Below are positions 8,431-17,454 of a stretch of DNA of 64,000 nucleotides, piece after piece. The position numbers were made by a program, and so were the translations under genes. Every line of letters starts with the position of its first letter. Positions within the stretch are counted from its first letter, which is position 1. Below the pieces are notes generated by a model. That model was not told where the DNA came from, did no database searches, and saw nothing but the letters and a program-made list of their open reading frames with translations. Source of the DNA: Hymenobacter sedentarius (lineage in GTDB: Bacteria > Bacteroidota > Bacteroidia > Cytophagales > Hymenobacteraceae); assembly GCF_001507645.1 (NCBI RefSeq), contig NZ_CP013909.1:3286001-3350000 (forward strand). The letters are read 5' to 3'.

Positions 8431-8970
8431 ATGCATGGCTCTATTTTTGCGTTGTTAAAACGCTATGTACAAACCCAGTACGACCACAGCACCTGGGTAA
8501 AGCTGGTGGAGCTGTCCGGCCTCGAAAACACCGAGTTCGACCACAAAACGGTTTATCCCGACGAGCACATCTATGCCCTGGTGGGCCACGCGGCCGAGAT
8601 GACGGGCATGTCGGCGGGCGAACTGCACGAGAAGTTCGGCGAGTACCTGGTGCCCGACCTCATGTACATGTACCAGAAACTGGTGCAGCCCGGCTGGCGC
8701 ACCCTGGAAATGATTGAGCACACCGAAAATACCATGCACAAGCAGGTGCGCCAGGAGCACGTCAAAAACGCGCCGCCCGTGCTCAACGTCACCCGCCTGG
8801 GCCCCAACGAGCTGATGATTGAGTACGTCTCGCCGCGGCGCATGAGCGGGCTGGCCGTGGGCATCGTGCGGGGCCTGGCCATCTATTTCGACGAAGCCGA
8901 CCGCATCGACGTGATGCCTACCACCAGCGAAGAAGGCGAACGGGTAAGCATCCACGTGCGCCGCAATTGA
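8431..8970 (+). CDS. Stand-alone H-NOX (haem NO/O2-binding) protein
   Basis: A 179-aa protein, the full length of a single H-NOX domain with nothing fused. The predicted proximal haem ligand is His103 in NTMHKQV. The YxSxR motif that holds the haem propionates is intact as Tyr132-Val-Ser134-Pro-Arg136. The N-terminus MHGSIFALLKRYV and the later PGWRTLEM also fit. H-NOX proteins sense NO or O2 and normally signal to a partner kinase or cyclase; none is next to this gene, so its partner is unknown. ATG 8431 is chosen because the family begins MHG. No signal peptide, hence cytosolic. Confidence 0.9.
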   Translation: MHGSIFALLKRYVQTQYDHSTWVKLVELSGLENTEFDHKTVYPDEHIYALVGHAAEMTGMSAGELHEKFGEYLVPDLMYMYQKLVQPGWRTLEMIEHTENTMHKQVRQEHVKNAPPVLNVTRLGPNELMIEYVSPRRMSGLAVGIVRGLAIYFDEADRIDVMPTTSEEGERVSIHVRRN

Positions 8971-9080
8971 ACCGAAGGGCGCCCTAGGAGCTTTTCATAC
9001 CCGGATACTTCCCCGAGGGAGGCGCCCGCAGCCCAATCCTGCTATCCACCCTCGCCTTATTCCCCTTATTCTGAGCCACT

Positions 9081-9611
9081 ATGGTCTTGAAACGCGCCGG
9101 TTTTGCCTTCTTAAGCTTGTTTGCGCTGAGCGCCTGCGGCCAGGCTGGCACGGGCACACCGGGCGGCAGCAATCCTAACTACGACCGCCTGCTGCAGGCC
9201 TTGTATCGCAACACCGTGCCCACCGTCAAAGCGGCGGCCCTGGTGCAGGAATTGAGCCGGCCCGCCGCGCCGCTGCTGCTCGATGCCCGCACCCCAGCCG
9301 AGTTTAAGGTGAGCCATTTGCGCGGCGCCCGGTTCGTGAATTACGATTCGCTGGCCAGGGAAAGGTTTGTGGGCATCGACCGCAAGCAACCTGTTGTGGT
9401 GTACTGCTCGGTGGGCTACCGCAGCGAGCGGCTGGGCGAGCGGCTGCACGCGCTGGGCTTCCGGAGCGTGCGCAATCTATACGGGGGCCTGTTTGAATGG
9501 GTGAACGAAGGCTACCCGGTGTACAACGCCCAGGGCCTCACCCGCAACGTGCACCCGTACTCGCCGCTGTGGAGCCCCTGGCTCAAAAACGGGCAAAAAG
9601 TATATGAGTAA
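9081..9611 (+). CDS. Rhodanese-domain lipoprotein
   Basis: A 176-aa protein with a lipoprotein signal (LSLFALSAC, lipidated Cys ~19). One rhodanese domain (~50-155) has LLLDARTPAEF, HLRGARFVNYDSL and the active loop YCSVGYRSE, with the catalytic Cys followed by an uncharged residue. It may transfer sulfur or bind anions at the periplasmic face. Its stop overlaps the next gene's start (ATGAGTAA), so the two are translationally coupled; the partner is a DUF2064 glycosyltransferase-like protein. Confidence 0.88.
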   Translation: MVLKRAGFAFLSLFALSACGQAGTGTPGGSNPNYDRLLQALYRNTVPTVKAAALVQELSRPAAPLLLDARTPAEFKVSHLRGARFVNYDSLARERFVGIDRKQPVVVYCSVGYRSERLGERLHALGFRSVRNLYGGLFEWVNEGYPVYNAQGLTRNVHPYSPLWSPWLKNGQKVYE

Positions 9612-10254
9612 AGAACCGATGGACGCCGTAGCTACTCCAGCCAGCGCGGCGCACTTGCTGGTATTTGCGCGCGTGCCAGCGCTGGGCCAGGTAAAAACCC
9701 GGCTCGCCGCCGGCGTGGGCGACTTCGAGGCCCTGGCCATTTACCATGAGCTGCTCGGCATCACCCGCGCGGCGATAGCGGAGGCGGGCGTGCCGGCTAC
9801 GGTGTGGCTGGCCGGCACCGCCGGCCCGGTACCTACGGCGCAGGAGGCGCAGGAGTGGGGCCAACTAACTGCCCGCAGCCAGCAAGCCGGCGACCTGGGC
9901 CAGCGCATGACCGCGGCTTTCGCGGCAGCCTTTGCGGCGGGGGCGGAGAAGGTGGCCATCATCGGCACCGACTGCCCCGGCCTCCGGACCGAGCACCTCA
10001 CCGAAGCCTTTGCCCTGCTGAGCCAGCACGACGTGGTGCTGGGCCCCGCCACCGATGGCGGGTATTACCTGCTGGCCCTGCGCCAGCCCCAGCCCGAGCT
10101 GTTTCAAAACAAAGCCTGGAGCACTGAAACGGTACTGGCCGATACCGTAGCCGATGCCCAACGCCTGGGCCGGCGCGTGGCGCTGCTGCCAGAGCTGCAC
10201 GATGTAGACACGGCCGATGATTTGGCCACCTGGCGCGCGGCTATAGTAGGCTGA
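9604..10254 (+). CDS. DUF2064 / TIGR04282-type glycosyltransferase-like protein
   Basis: A 216-aa cytosolic protein with a nucleotide-diphospho-sugar transferase fold. The N-terminal motif LLVFARVPALGQVKTRLA is the family hallmark, GTDCPGL carries the DxD-like acidic site, and DVVLGPATDGGYYLLAL is the conserved core. Homologues are annotated as arsenosugar-type or generic GT-A enzymes; no other arsenosugar gene is visible here, so that function is not assumed. It overlaps the rhodanese gene by 8 nt and faces the convergent glycosyltransferase operon at 10420-14044. Confidence 0.85.
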   Translation: MSKEPMDAVATPASAAHLLVFARVPALGQVKTRLAAGVGDFEALAIYHELLGITRAAIAEAGVPATVWLAGTAGPVPTAQEAQEWGQLTARSQQAGDLGQRMTAAFAAAFAAGAEKVAIIGTDCPGLRTEHLTEAFALLSQHDVVLGPATDGGYYLLALRQPQPELFQNKAWSTETVLADTVADAQRLGRRVALLPELHDVDTADDLATWRAAIVG

Positions 10255-10419
10255 GAACAAGATGGGTACAAGTGGTATTAAAGCTAACTGGCTGCCAGAT
10301 AAATAAGCACGGATTAAAGACGCGACATGTTGCTGCGTTATTCTTTGCTGATTTTACCGACAATTTTAACAAGCCAGGCTATGGCTGTATGCTGTCCCCG
10401 GCAACGCCCACTGACAGCC

Positions 10420-11796
10420 TTAAGCAGCTTTAGAAGCTGGGATTTCGGGTTGCTTTTCAGCGGCGGGCTGGTAAAGCTCCCAGGCCAACACGGCATACGT
10501 AACGGCATATTCCAGCCCAACGAGCCAGAGGTTTTCGGCATACGCGCTGCTGCGGTAGGCGGCGTAGGAGAGCACGGCCATGCCGCCCCACACCAGCGGA
10601 AAGCGAAACGGCGACAAGGCCGCCAGCCCAATCGGCAGCGTGAGGTACCAGGGGTGCACGGTGGTGGCCAGGGCGTAGTAGGCCGTTAGCATGAGCAGCA
10701 GCGTTTGGGGCAATGCGGCCAGGCTGAGGTGCCGCTCGCGCCACGCCAGCACCAGCCCAACGCCGCCGCTGGTAAGCGCCAGCAACGGCCCGATTATCGC
10801 AATTTCATTGTAGGTAGTGAGCCAGAATCCCAAGGCGCGCAGCAGGTAATAGATACTCGCGTTGAACTCAAAACTGCGGAAGTAAAGGTTGAGGCTCCGG
10901 CTGATGTTGACGAACAGCTCAACCGAAATAAAGGGGCTGAAAAGCAGCAGGAGCGTGCCCGCCACGGCCGCCGAATACGCCAGAAAACGCCGCCAGCCCA
11001 ACCGCCGAACCAGCAGGGGCAACGCCAGCAAGGGCAGGAGCTTGGTAGCTATGCCCAGCCCCAGCGCCACCGCCGAAACAGCCCAACGGTTGCGGCTGAG
11101 CAGCCACAGTGCCAAGAGCAGGAAAAAGAACACCAGCCCCTCAAAGTGCAGGTTGCCCGTGATTTCCACAATCACCAGGGGGTGCAGCAGGTAGCGGAGT
11201 GCCCGGTCCGGGCGCATTCCCAAGGCGGGCAGCAGGGCCAGCAGAAGCCAGGCCGTGCCTACCTCGGCTGCCTGGACCACGGCGCGCAGGCAGGCGGCAA
11301 AACCCGCCTCGGAAACCGGAAACAGCCGGGCTGCTGCGCCAAAGACAAGCTGGCAAACGGGCGGGTACACCGAGTAGTAGTGGGGCGAGTTTATCTGGCG
11401 GTAGAGCTGCTGCAGCTGCGGCAGGGCCTCGTCGCGGCGTTGCTTGTTAGGAATGGCCGTGCGGGCGCCCTCGGCAATGATTTCGTCGGGGCGAAACTGG
11501 AAGGGATTGGCGCCATTGGCCACCAGCAGTCCATCCCAGCGAAAGCGGTGCACGTCGTCGGACAGGGCGGGCGTGGCCGGCAGCCACAGCAGCCGGAACA
11601 GCAAGGCGCCTGCCAGGCCCCACCGCAGCGGTATTTTGCTGCGCAGCAGCCACACATAGGCCAGCAATGCCACGGCAAACAGGCCCACCAGCTGCCCAAA
11701 GTGCGCCCGTGGCGTGGCATAGGCCAGTCCACCATACGCCGCGCCCGAAAGCAGGAGCGCCGCAACTTGCGAAACCGAAGGAAGCTTGGTGGCCAA
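10420..11796 (-). CDS. GT-C/GT87-like integral membrane glycosyltransferase
   Basis: About 458 aa with roughly ten hydrophobic segments. The first periplasmic loop has SDDVHRFRWDGLL, the acidic DD plus R-x-x-W-D-G pattern of polyprenyl-phosphate-sugar-dependent GT-C mannosyltransferases, followed by NGANPFQF. It probably transfers a sugar from polyprenyl-P-sugar to a lipid or glycan outside the inner membrane; donor and acceptor are unknown. No ATG is available; TTG 11796 is the best start, 20 nt after the stop of the upstream GT2. It is the last of three co-directional GT genes, and the GT2 at 13346-14044 could supply the lipid-linked donor. Confidence 0.8.
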   Translation of the reverse strand: MATKLPSVSQVAALLLSGAAYGGLAYATPRAHFGQLVGLFAVALLAYVWLLRSKIPLRWGLAGALLFRLLWLPATPALSDDVHRFRWDGLLVANGANPFQFRPDEIIAEGARTAIPNKQRRDEALPQLQQLYRQINSPHYYSVYPPVCQLVFGAAARLFPVSEAGFAACLRAVVQAAEVGTAWLLLALLPALGMRPDRALRYLLHPLVIVEITGNLHFEGLVFFFLLLALWLLSRNRWAVSAVALGLGIATKLLPLLALPLLVRRLGWRRFLAYSAAVAGTLLLLFSPFISVELFVNISRSLNLYFRSFEFNASIYYLLRALGFWLTTYNEIAIIGPLLALTSGGVGLVLAWRERHLSLAALPQTLLLMLTAYYALATTVHPWYLTLPIGLAALSPFRFPLVWGGMAVLSYAAYRSSAYAENLWLVGLEYAVTYAVLAWELYQPAAEKQPEIPASKAA

Positions 11797-11815
11797 TGGG
11801 TTTGGAATGGAAAGC

Positions 11816-13270
11816 TTAGCGGGCGTGCCGCACCGAATAATAGCACACCGCGGCAAAGCCAAAGGTGAGCAGCGTGTGAAACGGCACCAGCCCCGCATCG
11901 CCGAAGTAGATGCCGGCCCCGAGCCCAAAGGCGAAATACGCGGCTAATAAACCTTCCAGGAGCACTAAGGGGCCGAGGCCGCCGGTGCGGTACCGGCGCT
12001 GGCCCAGTGCCTTGGTGCCAGCCTTAGGAGTGCGCACAAACGGCGTGCTTTGCCCCAGCCAGCCTAAGATTACCGCCCGCGAATTGTGCAGCGCCAGGCC
12101 CATGGAAACCGACAAAAACAGCAGAAAGAAACCCGGGTACAGCTGCGCCTTGCCAGTGGGCCGGGCCAGCCGCCAGGCGGTATAGTAATAGTATATGAGC
12201 GGGGCGAACCCGAGCAAAAACACCGACGATAGCTGAAATACCAGCTTGTAGCTCGCGTAATTGGCGCGCACGAATACCAGCGGCACGCTCAGCAGGGCCA
12301 TGAGCAGAATCACGACGTACACGCTGCTGTTGAGCAGGTGAAAGGTGGCCTGCAGCTTGGTGGCCAGTGGCTGCGACGAGCGCCACATAGCGCCCAGGTG
12401 CTTGCGGGCAGTTTCGGCGGCGCCTTTGGTCCAGCGGAACTGCTGCGACTTGAGGGCGTCCATCACGGCGGGCAGCTCGGCGGGGGCCACTATTTCGGGG
12501 CGGTACACAAAGCGCCAGCCGCGCAGCTGGGCGCGGTAGCTCAGGTCCAGGTCTTCGGTGAGGGTGTCGATGTGCCAGCCGCCGGCATCGGTGATGCACG
12601 TGCGGCGCCACACCCCGCCGGTGCCGTTGAAGTTGATGAAAAACCCGGCGAACGTACGGCCCACCTGCTCAATGAGGAAGTGCGCATCCAGCCCAAACGC
12701 CTGCAGGCGCGTGAGCAGCGACTCGTCCTGGTTGAGGTGGCCCCAGCGGGTCTGGACCACGCCCACGGTTTCATCCTGCAAAAAATACGGCACCGTCCGG
12801 CGCAGAAAATCCGGCGTGGGCACAAAGTCGGCGTCGAAAATGGCGATGAACTCGCCGTCGGTTTCGTCCATGCCGTGGCGCAGGGCGCCGGCCTTGTAGC
12901 CCTCGCGGGAGGGGCGCCGCACGTGGCTGATGCGCAGGCCCTGGCCGGTGTGGTGGGATACGCGGGCGGCGGCCAGCGCCACGGTGGCATCGGTAGAGTC
13001 GTCGAGCACCTGAATGTGGAGCAGCTCGGGCGGGTAGTCGAGGGCGGCCGTGGCGTCAATGACCCGCTCCACCACGTTCTGCTCGTTGTAGAGCGGCAGC
13101 TGCACCGTCACGCGGGGCCACACGGCCGGGGCGGGGGGCAGCGCGGCATTGGGCCGGGCATAGGCCCGCCGCGCCAGCCGCGTAAGCTGCCACTGGCCCA
13201 GGCTGAAGCACACAATAAACAGCAGGCATAGGCCATAGAGCACCACAAGCAACAGAGGCAGCACCGGCAT
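11816..13270 (-). CDS. Processive GT2 glycosyltransferase (cellulose/glucomannan synthase-like)
   Basis: 484 aa from ATG 13270 (507 aa if TTG 13339 is used). An N-terminal membrane helix precedes a GT2 catalytic domain with LDDSTD, FDADF (DxD), TEDLDLS and QQFRWTKG, the full D, D, D, QxxRW set of processive beta-glycosyltransferases. Several C-terminal membrane helices follow. It most resembles the single-subunit CsLA-like synthases rather than BcsA, as no PilZ domain is present. The ATG is preferred because the usual family N-terminus is one helix (LLLVVLYGLCLLFIVCFSL). The middle gene of the three-gene operon. Confidence 0.87.
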   Translation of the reverse strand: MPVLPLLLVVLYGLCLLFIVCFSLGQWQLTRLARRAYARPNAALPPAPAVWPRVTVQLPLYNEQNVVERVIDATAALDYPPELLHIQVLDDSTDATVALAAARVSHHTGQGLRISHVRRPSREGYKAGALRHGMDETDGEFIAIFDADFVPTPDFLRRTVPYFLQDETVGVVQTRWGHLNQDESLLTRLQAFGLDAHFLIEQVGRTFAGFFINFNGTGGVWRRTCITDAGGWHIDTLTEDLDLSYRAQLRGWRFVYRPEIVAPAELPAVMDALKSQQFRWTKGAAETARKHLGAMWRSSQPLATKLQATFHLLNSSVYVVILLMALLSVPLVFVRANYASYKLVFQLSSVFLLGFAPLIYYYYTAWRLARPTGKAQLYPGFFLLFLSVSMGLALHNSRAVILGWLGQSTPFVRTPKAGTKALGQRRYRTGGLGPLVLLEGLLAAYFAFGLGAGIYFGDAGLVPFHTLLTFGFAAVCYYSVRHAR

Positions 13271-13345
13271 TACAAAAAGAAGCAGAAGACCAAAAACACG
13301 GAAAAGTATCGCCAGAAGGTAGCAGGAGAGTAGCAGCAAGCGGGC

Positions 13346-14044
13346 TTACCAATACCGAAAAATGGTCCACAGAATCTTGTAGCCGGCCCCAATGGTGCCG
13401 CGCACCGTGCCCGATACCTTGCTGGTGCCAATGCGCTTGCGGTAGCGCACGGGCACTTCCACGGTGCGCAGGCCCTGGCGGGCGGCTTTTACCTGCATTT
13501 CCACCGTCCAGCCGTAGGTTTTGTCTTCCATGTGGAGGCCGAGCAAGGCAGGGGCGAGGATGGCCCGGAAAGGCCCTAAATCAGTGAAGGTGCCGCCGTA
13601 GCGCAGGCGCAGCAGCCGCGAAGCCAGCCAGTTGCCGAAGCGTTGCTGGGGCAGCAGCGCACCGCGCTCCCGCACGCCCAGCGCCCGCGAGCCGATGACC
13701 ATGTCGGCATCGCCCCGGAACAGGGGCGCGAGCAGCTCTGGCATCTGTTCCGGAAAATCCGAATGGTCGCCGTCGAGGAATACGACGATTTCGGGCTGTT
13801 CGGATTGGGCCTTGCCAAAAACGTAGGCCATGCCGGCCAGGCACGCGTAGCCGTAGCCGGGGCGGGGCTCGCGAAGCACGGTGGCGCCCGCAGCTTGGGC
13901 GGCGGCGCTGGTGTCGTCGCTCGAGTTATTATCCACCACCACCACTTCCTGCACCAGGCCGGCCGGAATTTCGCCCAGCACCAGCCCAATGGCTTTGGCT
14001 TCGTTGTGAGCAGGAATAATGACGCTGATGCGGGGCTGGGGCAT
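13346..14044 (-). CDS. GT2 glycosyltransferase (dolichyl-phosphate-mannose synthase-like)
   Basis: 232-aa cytosolic GT-A enzyme. It has ISVIIPAHNEAKAIG, VVVVDNNSSDDT, VVFLDGDHSDFPE (DxD) and SRALGVRERGALLPQQRFGN, followed by TDLGPFRAI and the C-terminal VPVRYRKRIGTSKVSGT, all typical of DPM-like polyprenyl-phosphate sugar synthases. It would load a hexose onto polyprenyl phosphate, a logical donor for the GT-C enzyme in the same operon. ATG 14044 begins directly before the first strand. Divergent from bcp with about 135 bp between. Confidence 0.88.
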   Translation of the reverse strand: MPQPRISVIIPAHNEAKAIGLVLGEIPAGLVQEVVVVDNNSSDDTSAAAQAAGATVLREPRPGYGYACLAGMAYVFGKAQSEQPEIVVFLDGDHSDFPEQMPELLAPLFRGDADMVIGSRALGVRERGALLPQQRFGNWLASRLLRLRYGGTFTDLGPFRAILAPALLGLHMEDKTYGWTVEMQVKAARQGLRTVEVPVRYRKRIGTSKVSGTVRGTIGAGYKILWTIFRYW

Positions 14045-14180
14045 GAAAGACAGGAGCGGAGCCAGGCCCCGCAAAGCAATAAAGGCGACCGCACCGGCCA
14101 GCCGCGCCACAAAGATGCCGCCTCCGCCGTAAAGCAGCGCGCTGCCGCTACTTTGCGGCTGTCAATCATTTACTCTAGAT

Positions 14181-14636
14181 ATGCTCCAGGTAGGCCAACC
14201 CGCCCCCGATTTTACCCTCAAGACCACCACCGGCGAAACCTTTCGCCTCTCCGAGCTGCGCGGCCGCCACGTGGTACTGTACTTCTACCCCAAAGACGAC
14301 ACCCCCGGCTGCACCGCCGAAGCTTGCTCATTCCGCGACCAGTACGAGGACTTTCAAGACCTTGGCGCCGAAGTAGTGGGCATCAGCTCCGACAGCGAAA
14401 AGTCGCATCAGAAATTCACGGCCAAGCATAATCTGCCTTTCCAACTGCTGGCCGATGAAAAAGGCGAAGTGCGCAAGCTCTACGAAGTGCCCCGCGCGCT
14501 GCTGGGGCTGCTGCCGGGCCGCGTCACGTTTGTGATTGATAAGAAAGGTGTCATCCAGTACATCTTCAACTCGTTGAGCGGCGCTACTGACCACGTGAGC
14601 AACGCGAAGAAAGTGTTGGCCGGGCTGCCGGCTTAG
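14181..14636 (+). CDS. bcp: PrxQ/Bcp-type peroxiredoxin
   Basis: A 151-aa thiol peroxidase. The peroxidatic Cys44 is in DTPGCTAEAC, with a likely resolving Cys49 five residues later, the layout of the alpha-helix-type PrxQ subgroup. FYPKDDTPGCT and the C-terminal strand RVTFVIDKKGVIQ are canonical. It reduces H2O2 and organic peroxides using thioredoxin in the cytosol. Length is normal. TACTTTGC about 25 nt upstream is a near-consensus -7 box. A family A palindrome follows the gene. Confidence 0.94.
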   Translation: MLQVGQPAPDFTLKTTTGETFRLSELRGRHVVLYFYPKDDTPGCTAEACSFRDQYEDFQDLGAEVVGISSDSEKSHQKFTAKHNLPFQLLADEKGEVRKLYEVPRALLGLLPGRVTFVIDKKGVIQYIFNSLSGATDHVSNAKKVLAGLPA

Positions 14637-14683
14637 CTTTGCCCAACGCCTTTACACCCTTAGTTGCCTGGGCAATTAATCGT

Positions 14684-14771
14684 CTGTCATGCAGAGCGCA
14701 GCGAAGCATGTTATCACCGCGGAACGAATCGTGCAACAGTGATAAGATGCTTCGCTGCGCTCTGCATGACA
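14684..14771. repeat. Family A inverted repeat, copy 3
   Basis: Arms at about 14684-14714 and 14741-14771, outer ends CTGTCATGC / GCATGACA, loop core GGAACGAATCGTG. One arm mismatch (GCATGTTATC opposite GATAAGATGC). Lies between bcp and the alpha/beta hydrolase. Confidence 0.85.
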
Positions 14772-14870
14772 ATAGTTAGGATAACAGAAGCTGCTAGCGC
14801 CGTTTTCATACATCGGCGCAAGCGCGAGCCCTGGCTTTCGCGTAATGAGAATTTCACCTTCTCCTTCGCA

Positions 14871-15863
14871 ATGCCCCGTTACTTTTTGTTGCTGCTGTTT
14901 CCTTTGTTGCTCGCAGCCACTTCTGCTTCAGCCCAACCTACTGTCCTCAACGCCACCCTCGACGGCTACAACTACCCGTACCCCGTAAAAACACTGCCGC
15001 TGAAGCTGGAAGGGCAAGCCCTGCGCATGGCTTATATGGACGTGCCGGCCAATGCCAAGCCCAACGGCCGCACCGTGGTGCTGCTGCACGGCAAGAATTT
15101 CTTCGGAGCCTACTGGCGCGAAACCATCAAAGTGCTGGCAGCGGCTGGGTTCCGGGTGGTGGTGCCCGACCAGATTGGTTTTGGCAAGTCCGACAAGGCT
15201 GATATCCACTACTCGTTCCACCAGCTGGCCCGCAACACCCGGCACCTGCTAGATACGCTGGGCGTGAAAAAAGCCGTCATCGTGGGGCATAGCATGGGCG
15301 GCATGCTGGCCACCCGCTTTGCCCTGATGTACCCGGAGACCACCGAAAAGCTGGTGCTCGAAAACCCGATTGGGCTGGAAGATTACCGCGCGGGAGTGCC
15401 TTTTCAAAGCGTAGACCAGGCCGAGGCATCTGAGCTGAAAAGCACCGAAGCCAGCATCCGCAAGTACCACGCGACGTACTACCCCAACGGCTACCCGGCC
15501 GCCCACGACCAATGGCTGCTGCCCCTGGCCGCCCAAACCAAAAGCCCCGACTTCCCCAAGGTAGCCCGGGCCAATGCCCTCACCTTCGACATGATTTACC
15601 AGCAGCCGGTGAGCTACGAATTCGGCCGCATTGCTGTGCCCACGCTGCTTGTCATCGGCCAGCAGGACCGCACCGTGGTGGGCAAAGGATTGATAAAAGA
15701 CCCCAAAGTGCTGGCCCAAATGGGCCAATACCCGGCGCTGGGCCGCCGCACCGCCGCCGAGATAAAGGGTGCCCAGCTGGTTGAGCTAAACAAGGTGGGC
15801 CACATTCCGCACCTGGAAACGCCGGCCCAATTCCACCAGGCGCTGCTGGCGTTTCTGCGGTAG
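14871..15863 (+). CDS. Secreted alpha/beta hydrolase
   Basis: A 330-aa protein with a clean signal peptide (LLLLFPLLLAATSASAQ; cleavage after Ala ~20). The fold is complete: HG oxyanion region in VVLLHGKNF, nucleophile in VGHSMGG, acid in LVIGQQDRTV and the His in VGHIPHLE. PDQIGFGKSDK is typical of epoxide hydrolase/haloalkane dehalogenase-like carboxylesterases. The substrate cannot be told. ATG 14871 is chosen as it starts the signal peptide; the open frame upstream covers the palindrome. Confidence 0.87.
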   Translation: MPRYFLLLLFPLLLAATSASAQPTVLNATLDGYNYPYPVKTLPLKLEGQALRMAYMDVPANAKPNGRTVVLLHGKNFFGAYWRETIKVLAAAGFRVVVPDQIGFGKSDKADIHYSFHQLARNTRHLLDTLGVKKAVIVGHSMGGMLATRFALMYPETTEKLVLENPIGLEDYRAGVPFQSVDQAEASELKSTEASIRKYHATYYPNGYPAAHDQWLLPLAAQTKSPDFPKVARANALTFDMIYQQPVSYEFGRIAVPTLLVIGQQDRTVVGKGLIKDPKVLAQMGQYPALGRRTAAEIKGAQLVELNKVGHIPHLETPAQFHQALLAFLR

Positions 15864-16255
15864 TGCTCAGCGCGTTGAGCCGTTTATCGCGTATTATGAA
15901 CGGTAATTCCTGGAATGATAAATAGCTTGTTGCCTTATTTAAACTACTGTTGCTGTTGCAGAACTTCCTAAACGGGCCTTCACCATCTACATAAGGCGGC
16001 ATTAGCTGGTTGGAGGAAGCCTCCGAGCCCGGTTGTGTGCCGTGCGCCCTTGCTGTTGCTCGGCGTTGTGTGGACGTGGTGAGTTTTGCACCCGCTACGA
16101 GGGTGAAAATGTTAGTCCGCCTGCATGCTGCTTGCTGCACGGTTGTTCGGCAAGCGGGCTGCTATCTGCTCGACACAAGCCCTGAGGCAAGCGGCGCCGG
16201 TGAAGGCACGTTTCCGGCCCGACCTTTCGCTTGCCGACACGGTATCAACCACGAA
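15864..16255. other. 392-bp intergenic region without a recognised feature
   Basis: No plausible ORF, hairpin terminator or repeat-family member was seen. The frame open from 16010 encodes Cys/Arg-rich sequence unlike any protein and is not taken as coding. It may hold the promoter of the nitronate monooxygenase gene. Confidence 0.5.
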
Positions 16256-17356
16256 ATGCCTCCTTTTCTCATGAATGCTTTCTGTGCACGGTTAGGGATT
16301 GCCTACCCCATCATCCAAGCCCCCATGGCGGGCGTTTCCACCCCGGCCTTGGCCCTGGCCGTCTCCCGGGCCGGGGCCTTGGGCTCCCTTGCCACCGGCG
16401 CTGCAGCGTCGCCGCAGGCCGTCGCCGAACAAGTGGCCACGCTGCAGGCCGCCACGGACCGGCCGTTTAACGTCAACCTCTTTTGCCACCAACCCGCCCC
16501 CGCCGACGACGCCCGGGATGCGCAGTGGCTGGCGTACCTGCGGCCCTTTTTCACGGCCCTGGGGAGCACGCCCCCCAGCCACTTGGATGAGCTCTACCCC
16601 AGTTTTGTAACCAATGACGCCCTGCTGGCCGTGCTGGTGGCCGCCCGGCCCCGCGTGATTAGCTTTCATTTTGGCTTGCCCACCCCCGCCCAACTCGCCA
16701 CCCTGCGCGGGACCGGGGCGGTGCTGCTTGCCTGCGTCACCACGCCCGCCGAAGCCCGGCGGGCCGAAGCCGCCGGCGTGGATGCGCTGGTGGCCCAGGG
16801 CGTGGAGGCCGGCGGGCACCGGGGCACCTTCGACCCGGCCGTGGAGCCGGGCATCGGGACGTTGGAACTGACGCGGCAACTCGCCCGGCAGAGCCGCTTG
16901 CCCGTGGTGGCGGCCGGGGGGCTGATGGACGGGGCCGACATTGCGGCGGCCCTGAGGGCGGGCGCGTCGGCGGTGCAGTTGGGCACGGCCTTCGTTACCT
17001 GCCCGGAGTCGGCCGCAGCGGCGCCTTACCGCGAAGCCCTGTTGCGGCAGCCGCCTTTGCCCACGGCCCTCACGCCCGTGATTTCGGGACGGCCCGCCCG
17101 GGGCCTGGTCACGCGCTTCGTGCAGGAGGTCGACCGGCCGGACCGCCCGCCGGTCGCGCCCTTTTCGCGGGCGTACGTGGCCGGCAAAGCCTTGGTCGCC
17201 GCCGCCCAGCAAGCGGGTGAAGCCGGTTTCGCCGTGCAATGGGCGGGCACGGGCGTGGGTCGGAGCCGGACGCTCCCCGCGGCCGACCTGGTGCAGGCGC
17301 TGATGCTGGAGGTAGAACGAGCCCTCGCCGACCCTGGCTCCGCTCATGTAGGTTAG
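16256..17356 (+). CDS. Nitronate monooxygenase family flavoprotein
   Basis: 366-aa FMN-dependent TIM-barrel protein. Evidence: the N-terminal PIIQAPMAGVSTPALA, central DALVAQGVEAGGHRG with the conserved active-site His, VVAAGGLMDGADIAAAL and GASAVQLGTAFVTCPES for phosphate binding. Class I nitronate monooxygenases oxidise alkyl nitronates such as propionate-3-nitronate and protect the cell. Start ATG 16256 (next in-frame ATG 16271). Same strand as the RibD-like gene 98 bp downstream; the pair may be a small detoxification unit, but no shared operon signal is seen. Confidence 0.88.
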   Translation: MPPFLMNAFCARLGIAYPIIQAPMAGVSTPALALAVSRAGALGSLATGAAASPQAVAEQVATLQAATDRPFNVNLFCHQPAPADDARDAQWLAYLRPFFTALGSTPPSHLDELYPSFVTNDALLAVLVAARPRVISFHFGLPTPAQLATLRGTGAVLLACVTTPAEARRAEAAGVDALVAQGVEAGGHRGTFDPAVEPGIGTLELTRQLARQSRLPVVAAGGLMDGADIAAALRAGASAVQLGTAFVTCPESAAAAPYREALLRQPPLPTALTPVISGRPARGLVTRFVQEVDRPDRPPVAPFSRAYVAGKALVAAAQQAGEAGFAVQWAGTGVGRSRTLPAADLVQALMLEVERALADPGSAHVG

Positions 17357-17454
17357 CAAAACGGTTGGAATCGTTTGAGCGAGGAACAGGCCTTCTTTTT
17401 TATCTTTACCCTTGGGCAAGCAAGTGCTGTGAGCCGCCCCTGCTTGTCTTGGCG

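Noticed and set aside
9604..10254. Arsenosugar biosynthesis as function of the DUF2064 protein
   Set aside because: The family name comes from a subset of loci; no arsenic methyltransferase or related gene is near.
10327..10689. 120-aa + strand ORF after the DUF2064 gene
   Set aside because: Mostly antisense to the GT-C gene; the only hydrophobic part is noncoding intergenic sequence.
12338..13231. 297-aa open frame antisense to the processive GT2
   Set aside because: Composition is the complement of the GT2 coding sequence; no signal, domain or start context.
16010..16255. N-terminal extension of the nitronate monooxygenase
   Set aside because: Cys/Arg-rich, not family-like; the conserved protein starts at ATG 16256 with the usual short lead.
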